Origin: Glaciozyma antarctica PI12
Taxonomy: Eukaryota; Basidiomycota; Microbotryomycetes; Kriegeriales; Camptobasidiaceae
DNA: 64,000 bases
Direction: 5' to 3'
Assembly (NCBI GenBank): GCA_002917775.1
Contig: KZ627147.1
Location: 228,226 to 292,225, forward strand
Position numbers and translations under genes: made by a program. Shown here piece after piece: positions 57,872-64,000 of the stretch. Positions within the stretch are counted from its first letter, which is position 1; the number at the start of each line of letters is the position of its first letter. Below the pieces are notes generated by a model. That model searched no databases, was not told where the DNA came from, and saw nothing but the letters and a program-made list of their open reading frames with translations.

Positions 57872-58401
57872 CTTCGCATTGTCGCAGTGCGCTTTGGCGA
57901 CCCCTGCGACACACGATCTCGTCGTCTCTACTTTATCTTCAGATAGTTACGATTGAGCAATATGACCGAGTTCAAATTGGCGAGGGAAGGCCGTCTACAG
58001 GGCCAGGAGTGCGCGTCTCTCGCTCGCGAGGACGCGACGCAAGGCTGCCCGGGTAAAGATGAGTTTCCTGCGCGAGCGTGTTCAAGCTGGAGGAGCGAGA
58101 GAGCTCAACGAGTGGAAGGTCCTACCCGCGCGGGAGGAGGAGGCTTGAGCGGCGCCTTGGACCCAAGGCGAGGGGCGACACCGGGCGCACTGAAGGAGGC
58201 ACCAGTCAGTCCCCTTGCCTGTGCCGTCAAAGGCAGTCAGGGTAGATCGTGGGAAGAGCTTGGAGAAAGCAGCAACTCGCGGGGGACCGAATACACGAAA
58301 CTGCCTTGCGAAGCTCCTTCGTCTCGTTCTTTCCTCGCTCTCCTTCCTCTCCTTGAACAACGGTCTGCAGCCACAGTTTACATCGCAAAACCCTCTTTGC
58401 A
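57872..58401. other. Convergent intergenic region between the small C2H2 gene and RRP3
   Basis: 530 nt between two convergent stops. It contains CT-rich low-complexity sequence from about 58410 onwards, within the RRP3 tail. No supported gene. Confidence 0.5.
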
Positions 58402-60120
58402 CTACCTTCCCCTCCCGCGTCCTCCCCCACGTCCACCCCTACTCCCTCCCCTCCCTCCTCCTCCTCCTCCCCTCGTCTTTTTCGCCATCCTCGGCATCCC
58501 CGCCTCATGCCCCTCATCATCCCTATCCCTATCATCCTCCCTCTCCCTCTTCCCCCCCATCTTCCCCCTCTTCTTCCCGTCCCCGCCCAATCCATTCTCC
58601 TTGACCTCCCTCATCGCCTCCCTCTGCGCTTCTCCCACCCTCTCCGCCAAGAGCATGACCTCCTCCAATAGCATGACCTCCTCCGAGCGGGAATTCCTCC
58701 ATCTTCTTTCCTAGCACGCCCTCGATACGCTGGAAAAGCTCGACGTCGTATTGCGTTACGAGCGTGATCGACTTCCCTGCTCGTCCGGCACGGGCGGTAC
58801 GACCGACGCGGTGAATGTAATCCTTCGAGTGTGTGGGAATATCGTAGTTGACGACGCAGTCGACGGCCGGGATATCGAGTCCACGACTCGCGACGTCGGT
58901 AGCGACGAGGATGGACCTCCCGCCAGACTTGAACTTGTTGAGTGCGCCAAGACGGGAAGATTGGGAGAGCTGGCCGTGGAGAGGGACGGCGGGGAAGGAG
59001 AGGAGGCGGAGGAGGATCGAGAGGCGTTGAGCGTCGAGGACGGTGCGGACGAAGATGATGAGGGTTTGGCCGGCGAGAGTGTGGGCGAGGTGGACGAGGT
59101 GAAGGTCCTTGTACTTCATCGGGACGAGGAGGTAGTATTGGAGGAGAGTCGAGACGGTTTGGTACCTGCTTGTGCGATGTCAGTAGGACTTGAGCGGTTG
59201 AGGGAGGGAAGACGCACTTGGAGGAGACTTCGAGCTTGACGGGGTCGCGGAGGGAGGCGCGCTGGAGCTTGGCGACCTTGGTCGTCATCGTCGCCGAGAA
59301 GAGGTAGGTGTGGCGCTGCTCCCTGGGGATGACCTTGAGGATGTTGTCGATAACGGGTCCGAAATCGAGGTCGAGAAGACGATCTGCCTCATCCATGACC
59401 TGTGTTCGCTCGTTAGCTCCAGCCTCGCCAATCTAAGCCAGGAAACACGTACGAGGTACTTGAGCGTACGCAGAGAGAAACCCTTGGTGTTCTCGAGGTG
59501 ATCCTGCAGACGACCTGGCGTCGCAACGACGATATGTGGCTTCTTGGCAAGCGCGACCGCCTGGCTCATCGTGTCCATTCCTCCAACAATTACCGCCACG
59601 CGCACTCCAATCCCCGAACCAAGCGCAAGGAACTGATCCGCAATCTGGTACGCCAACTCCCTGCTCGCCCCTGATCAGCTCCCTCCATCAAACCTCGCGA
59701 GAGAGGAACGCACCTAGTAGGGGCCAGCACGCAAGCGAAAAGCCCACTCGGCTCCTCCCACAGCGCCTGAAGAATAGGTAGCGCAAACGCCGCCGTCTTC
59801 CCAGACCCCGTCTGCGCCAGTCCGATAATATCGCGCCCCTCCAACGCAAACGGGATACACTCGCGCTGGATGTCGGACGGCTTCTTGAACCCCAAGCTCG
59901 CGCAAGCGGCGCAAAGAGGGTCGATGATACCGAGGGAAGCAAAGGTTGCTGCAGGCTCGGAGGGGGAGGGGTCGGTGAGAGCTAGGTCGAGGGATTCGGA
60001 GGGGGCGGAGGTCGAGGGGATGGGAGCGGGGGAGGGGGAGCGAGAGCCGCTCGAGGAGGCGCCATCGTCGGAGCCTGCGTCGGAGCCGGATTGGGAGCCA
60101 GAGGCAGAGGGGGAGGACAT
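58402..60120 (-). CDS. RRP3: ATP-dependent RNA helicase RRP3 (DDX47; DEAD box)
   Basis: DEAD-box helicase for 18S rRNA maturation in the nucleolus. An acidic/Ser-rich start ([20 protein letters not shown]) is followed by the Q motif ([35 protein letters not shown]). Then come motif [17 protein letters not shown], Ia [60 protein letters not shown] (typical Rrp3), [35 protein letters not shown] and [22 protein letters not shown]. The expected tail [20 protein letters not shown] is present but one frame away from the main body, next to an 18-bp tandem duplication at 58652-58687 (see findings). In the main frame the protein would end at 58532 with a Gly-rich tail. ATG at 60120. Confidence 0.92.
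58652..58687. repeat. 18-bp tandem duplication in RRP3
   Basis: Two adjacent near-identical 18-mers (AGCATGACCTCCTCCAAT and AGCATGACCTCCTCCGAG on the plus strand). They encode the EEVMLL-like word twice and lie where the RRP3 frame changes. Confidence 0.9.
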
Positions 60121-60724
60121 GCTGGGCGGGTTCCTGCGAGAGGAAGGCGAGAGGATCAGCAAGAGCGGAGAGGAGCTGGTGCAATTGACCTGGTCAGGCT
60201 GGATACGAGAGCTCTCCAGCTGGACCCTTAGCCACCGTTATCCCTCCCCGTTGCAGGCCTCCTGCCTTCCTCCCAACGGCCACCGGAGTGCTCCTCGTCC
60301 TGCTGCAAAATTTGACCTGGTGGTTGCTGGACTCACGAGTTGGGCAAGGTACGAGGTGTCTGCGCTTTAAGTCGTGTGGTTCTGCTGAAGTCTCGAGCTG
60401 TTGCTGAAGGGGCCTAGGGAGAGCGTGAGGAGGACGGCAGCTCGTCCTCCTCTGAGCGAGTTTGGCTGACCGGATTCAACGGCGGAGAGGGACTTCCTCG
60501 CTGAGATCGCGTCTTCATTTCTTTCGCTCCTCCCTCGACCTCGACGACAGCAAGTTCAGCTCAGGACAGCTCAGGAACGACTCAAGACCAGCCCACCACC
60601 GAGCGCCTCGCAGCTCTCTGCTCCTACGAACCGGCATCGAGCCAATCACCACCTCCTCGTTCGTCCTCTCTCTCCTCCTCCTCCGATCCCACTCGCTCAT
60701 CCCCTCCCCACAGCAAACCCAGTC
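60121..60724. promoter_or_regulatory. Divergent promoter RRP3 / MET8
   Basis: 604 nt between outward start codons. CT-rich before MET8. No conserved open frame or clear TATA box. Confidence 0.5.
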
Positions 60725-61648
60725 ATGTCCACCCTATCCCCCTCCGCTCCTTCTTTCCATCCCGCCGAATCCTTCGACCCAATCCTCCCCGGCGCCTCCC
60801 TCATGCTCGCCTGGCAAGTCCGCTCCAAGCCCGTCCTCATCGTCGGCGGCGGCGTCGTCGCAGCTGGCCGACTCTCCGCCCTCCTCGCCGCAGGTGCCAT
60901 CGTCACCCTCATCTCTCCTCTCTCCGGCCTCTCCCCCGAAGTCCACCACCGCATCTTCGTCGAAAAGGTCGTCGAGCGGTATCACGATCGGGTCTTTGGT
61001 GGCGAGGAGGATTTGGACGAGTTCGAGATGGTGCTTACGGCTATCGACGAGGCGGGACTGAGCTCGGAGATTTGGAGGATGTGCCAGGCGAGGAGGATCG
61101 TCGTCAATATCGCCGACGTTCCGCCCGAGTGCGACTTCTACTTTGGCTCAATCGTTCGTCGAGGCCCGCTGCAGATCATGGTGTCGACGGGAGGCAAGGG
61201 ACCTCGAATCGCGAATCGAGTGAGGAAGGCGATCGAGGACGCGTTGCCGGAGAAAGTGGGGGACGCGATCGAGAGCGTTGGAGCGCTGAGGGCGGAGCTG
61301 AGGCGGCGCGTACCGCAGAAGGACAATGCGACGATTGCGAAGAGGATGGATTGGATGATTAGGGTGTGCGACAAGTGGAGCTTGGATGAGCTGGCCGCGA
61401 TGGATGTCGAGACGAGGGATGCGGTGCTGGATGGGTGGGAGGATGGGATCGCCAAGGGGTACTGGGACGTCAAGGGAGGCGTCTTTGGGATCCTGGCGAG
61501 CAAGCTGGGAGTGGGAAGGTGCCCGGCGAGGGAGAGTCCGGATGGGAGGGCTTCGAGGTGTCCCTTCGTTTTGGGCACCTCGGGGTTCCTGCTGGGACTG
61601 GGAACGGCTGGCGTCGTCGCCGCTGTCCTGGGGAGGGTCTGGCGTTGA
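60725..61648 (+). CDS. MET8: Precorrin-2 dehydrogenase / sirohydrochlorin ferrochelatase MET8
   Basis: Carries out the last two steps of siroheme synthesis, needed for sulfite reductase. A single exon, unlike most neighbours. The NAD-binding Rossmann motif is VLIVGGGVVAAGRLSALLAA (GxGxxA-like). Then come VVNIADVPPECDFYFGSIVR and the substrate loop LQIMVSTGGKGPRIANRVRK, with the conserved Asp region in VVNIADV. The helical C-terminal half has RMDWMIRVCDKWSLDELAAM. It ends with a hydrophobic segment (FVLGTSGFLLGLGTAGVVAA) that may anchor it to a membrane. Length (307 aa) is close to yeast Met8 (274) plus this tail. Start ATG at 60725 opens a short Ser/Pro lead. Confidence 0.92.
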   Translation: MSTLSPSAPSFHPAESFDPILPGASLMLAWQVRSKPVLIVGGGVVAAGRLSALLAAGAIVTLISPLSGLSPEVHHRIFVEKVVERYHDRVFGGEEDLDEFEMVLTAIDEAGLSSEIWRMCQARRIVVNIADVPPECDFYFGSIVRRGPLQIMVSTGGKGPRIANRVRKAIEDALPEKVGDAIESVGALRAELRRRVPQKDNATIAKRMDWMIRVCDKWSLDELAAMDVETRDAVLDGWEDGIAKGYWDVKGGVFGILASKLGVGRCPARESPDGRASRCPFVLGTSGFLLGLGTAGVVAAVLGRVWR

Positions 61649-62237
61649 GGAATGCATTCGTTCAGCAGGAAGAGGATCCTGCGTTCTTGGAGACTGCTTG
61701 CCTTTCTGCTCTCCGCGTCGGCGTTTGATGAGCTGCTGCTGATCTCTTCGTCCCGACTTCAACTTCTTACCTCTCGGCATTGAAGCTGATATTTTGCTGC
61801 TGCTTGGCGGCTCTCTCGTCGAGCACTCTGTCCTGCGCCATCTGCTCTACGCACGACCTTCGTCGCGACGCCTTTTCTCCTTTTCTGCTGCCTCACACAT
61901 TTTGGGCTCTTGTTCTCTGAGGGAAGATGCAGCTTACAACGGCTTTTAACGTGTGCGTGCTCTGCTCAAGCTGCGATACTCCGTACTTGAGGCCTGCGAT
62001 GCTCAGATCTCAAGTCCTCGGAGTTTCAGGGCCTTGCTGGGGAACTCGCAGGCTCTCATACAAACCTCTCGCATTCCAAGCTACATATCTTCACCTCGAG
62101 CAATCCTCTTGCTTCCCTTTCCTCCCCCTTCGACGCCGTCGACCGCGGAGTCCAAAAGCACGGCGAATCTCGTCTTCGCACTCTTTTGCTGTTCCCCTCT
62201 AACGAGCTGCATCCACGGCCCCCTCTCCAGCCCCAGC
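61649..62237. other. Intergenic region between MET8 and the next zinc-finger gene
   Basis: 589 nt. MET8 3' region and the leader of the next gene. Possible short upstream open frames exist, but none is supported. Confidence 0.45.
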
Positions 62238-63049
62238 ATGGTTTCAACCTCCTCCGACCTCCTCGGGCCCATCTCTCCTCCCTCGCCCTCCTCCCCCATT
62301 CCTGCACCCCCGCTCGATCCGCGCGGACACACTCTCGCCACCGCTTCCCGCCCTTCTCCCGCCTCGGACGCCTCGAGCGCAGAGCACTTCGGTACGACTT
62401 CTGCTACGACTCCCACTTCCTCGGGCGGCGAGAGTGTGGTTGGAGATAAGCAGAGGAGGTGGGAGGGGAGAGGAGTGGCGAGGGAGCTTGAAGAGGCGCA
62501 GCCTGTTACGAGGTGGACGTGCGAGGAGTGTGGGAAGTGGGTGAGTTGGTCTGCTGGCGTTGGGAGAGGAGGGGCTGATGCGGTGGTGCAGTTCAGGAAT
62601 GCGGCGGGGTTGAGGCAGCACAAGGTCGGTTCGGCTCGCTGAGTTGCTGAAGAGAGGGTCGCTGATGAGTATGCAGGCGGTCAATCATCCTACTAGGCCT
62701 AGTGCGTCCTCTTTGCCTTTGCGTAGAGCGAGGAAGCTAATGACCCTCTGCAGTCCGTCCCCCTCGAGCTCTCGCGATCCTCTTCGATCTCTTCAGTGAG
62801 CTCCTTTCCCCGTTCATCGCAGTCGGAGCTGAGACATCTACAGTGCTTCCGAAGAAGATCTTGTTCGGGATCTTCAGCCTCGTACTTCCTGGGACGAAGC
62901 TCGCGAAGGAGGAGGAGGAGGAGGAGGAGGAGGAGAAGGGGGAGTCGTGGGGATTCGGAGTTGGAGGCTTGATGGGGGACGATAGTGTCTCTGTAACAAG
63001 CGGAGTTTCTGTGCGAACAAGTCCTTGCGTGATACGACTAGCTTGGTGA
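62238..63049 (+). CDS. Hypothetical protein with C2H2-like finger and hydrophobic C-terminal segment
   Basis: Spliced gene of four exons. A Ser/Pro-rich start (MVSTSSDLLGPISPPSPSSP) leads to TRWTCEECGKWVSW, a loop of about 20 residues, then FRNAAGLRQHK, which splices (62624-62675) to AVNHPTRP. The spacing C-x2-C, a long loop, then H-x4-H suggests a C2H2 finger with an enlarged loop. The next exons give RPPRALAILFDLF joined to MLPKKILFGIFSLVLPGTKL, a hydrophobic stretch, then a poly-Glu run and the end SPCVIRLAW. I do not recognise the family. Start ATG at 62238; intron borders inferred. Confidence 0.5.
62910..62939. repeat. GAG/GGA trinucleotide run
   Basis: About nine GAG units encoding poly-Glu in the hypothetical zinc-finger gene. 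Confidence 0.85.
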
Positions 63050-63162
63050 TAGGAAGAGCGGTTGATCCTTTCTCTCGCTCTTTCCTTGACTTGATATCGC
63101 CAAGCTTTCAGGCAGCCGGGCTGAGCGAAGGTGTAAGCGTTGTTTTCGTTGCTTTACGTGTG

Positions 63163-63397
63163 CTATAGCGAATGAACAGAAGAACACAGGGAGAATAAGT
63201 GCGTGACGCCCCAAAAACGAACACCTGCGATCCAACGAGCATGAGCATCATCCTTCGTCGCTGCCCCTCCCAAGATGAACTCACCAGTGCCTATCAAGCC
63301 TGCACACACGCGACAACCCCAAGTCAGCTCCAATCCCGCGCAAAAAGGTGGAGGGCGAAAACGAGGAAGAAAAAGACGCACATGAACGTCCCGCTCC
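63163..63397 (-). CDS. Possible 3' end of a minus-strand gene running into the gap
   Basis: On the minus strand there are two well-formed introns. One has donor GTGCGT at 63381 and a CTGAC branch. After a 15-nt micro-exon (63285-63299) the other has donor GTGAGT and acceptor CGCAG. A terminal exon follows, reading VRFWGVTHLFSLCSSVHSL in one frame. The rest of the gene lies in the N run. No family can be named. Confidence 0.35.
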
Positions 63398-63938
63398 NNN
63401 NNNNNNNNNNNNNNNNNNNNNNNNNNNNNNNNNNNNNNNNNNNNNNNNNNNNNNNNNNNNNNNNNNNNNNNNNNNNNNNNNNNNNNNNNNNNNNNNNNNN
63501 NNNNNNNNNNNNNNNNNNNNNNNNNNNNNNNNNNNNNNNNNNNNNNNNNNNNNNNNNNNNNNNNNNNNNNNNNNNNNNNNNNNNNNNNNNNNNNNNNNNN
63601 NNNNNNNNNNNNNNNNNNNNNNNNNNNNNNNNNNNNNNNNNNNNNNNNNNNNNNNNNNNNNNNNNNNNNNNNNNNNNNNNNNNNNNNNNNNNNNNNNNNN
63701 NNNNNNNNNNNNNNNNNNNNNNNNNNNNNNNNNNNNNNNNNNNNNNNNNNNNNNNNNNNNNNNNNNNNNNNNNNNNNNNNNNNNNNNNNNNNNNNNNNNN
63801 NNNNNNNNNNNNNNNNNNNNNNNNNNNNNNNNNNNNNNNNNNNNNNNNNNNNNNNNNNNNNNNNNNNNNNNNNNNNNNNNNNNNNNNNNNNNNNNNNNNN
63901 NNNNNNNNNNNNNNNNNNNNNNNNNNNNNNNNNNNNNN
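63398..63938. other. Assembly gap (541 N) and low-quality end
   Basis: Run of unknown bases, followed to the window end by sequence with scattered unknown bases that cannot be read reliably. Confidence 0.98.
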
Positions 63939-64000
63939 GNNNGGGNNGAGGAANTTNGTTGGATGGTTNGAGGTNGATGAGGATGANGATNNNTTTGAGA

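Overview
The window is nuclear DNA of a GC-rich basidiomycete yeast, most like a red yeast of the Microbotryomycetes (Rhodotorula/Rhodosporidium type). The reasons are densely packed genes on both strands, many short introns (about 50-65 nt, GTRNGT donors, a CTGAC or CTAAC branch site, then CAG), strong C/G-ending codon use, and a purely fungal gene set. The placement is inference from sequence character; no rRNA marker is present.

Layout. 422-8037 (+) NOT1, the CCR4-NOT scaffold. 8392-11525 (-) CAS1-like polysaccharide O-acetyltransferase. 11820-13826 (-) pyruvate dehydrogenase E1 alpha. 14159-16892 (+) HEL2/ZNF598 ribosome-collision ubiquitin ligase. 17113-19437 (+) CTL/PNS1-type membrane protein. 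19658-22821 (-) Ste20/GCK kinase. 22849-23875 (-) glutathione transferase. 24031-25269 (-) membrane-anchored glutaredoxin. 25632-27539 (-) Asteroid-type FEN/XPG-fold protein. 27680-28980 (-) LigB/DODA extradiol dioxygenase. Then comes a gene-poor island of lower GC (about 29.0-37.0 kb), with two LTR-like copies facing each other, an intron-containing tRNA-Pro, dispersed repeats, a gene fragment and an assembly gap. Beyond it: 37023-40208 (-) carnitine acetyltransferase; 41177-42051 (-) CIA30; 42226-43344 (+) cyclin L; 43642-49324 (-) GEA/GBF1 ARF-GEF; 49593-50828 (-) a second GST-fold protein; 51487-53410 (-) SCD6/LSM14; 53617-55158 (+) SPP2; 55344-57094 (+) LAG1 ceramide synthase; 57334-57871 (+) a small spliced C2H2 gene; 58402-60120 (-) RRP3; 60725-61648 (+) MET8; 62238-63049 (+) another zinc-finger gene; then the 3' end of a minus-strand gene running into a second gap.

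Working themes. The genes are mainly housekeeping: mRNA fate (NOT1, HEL2, SCD6, SPP2, cyclin L, RRP3), secretory pathway and lipids (GEA, LAG1, CAS1-like, CTL), mitochondrial and carbon metabolism (PDA1, carnitine acetyltransferase, CIA30), redox (two GST-fold genes, a glutaredoxin) and siroheme synthesis (MET8). They do not form a cluster with one shared task.

Most notable. (1) Five conserved genes have a broken reading frame that no ordinary intron explains: NOT1, HEL2, CTL, GEA and RRP3. Several breaks sit at short tandem duplications or a homopolymer, so draft-assembly error is the leading explanation. (2) An LTR-like repeat lies 3 bp upstream of a structurally good tRNA-Pro(AGG), with a second copy inverted about 2 kb away; the 444-base N gap falls inside one copy. 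(3) A 119-residue single-C2H2 gene becomes visible only after three introns are removed, two of which cut the finger itself.
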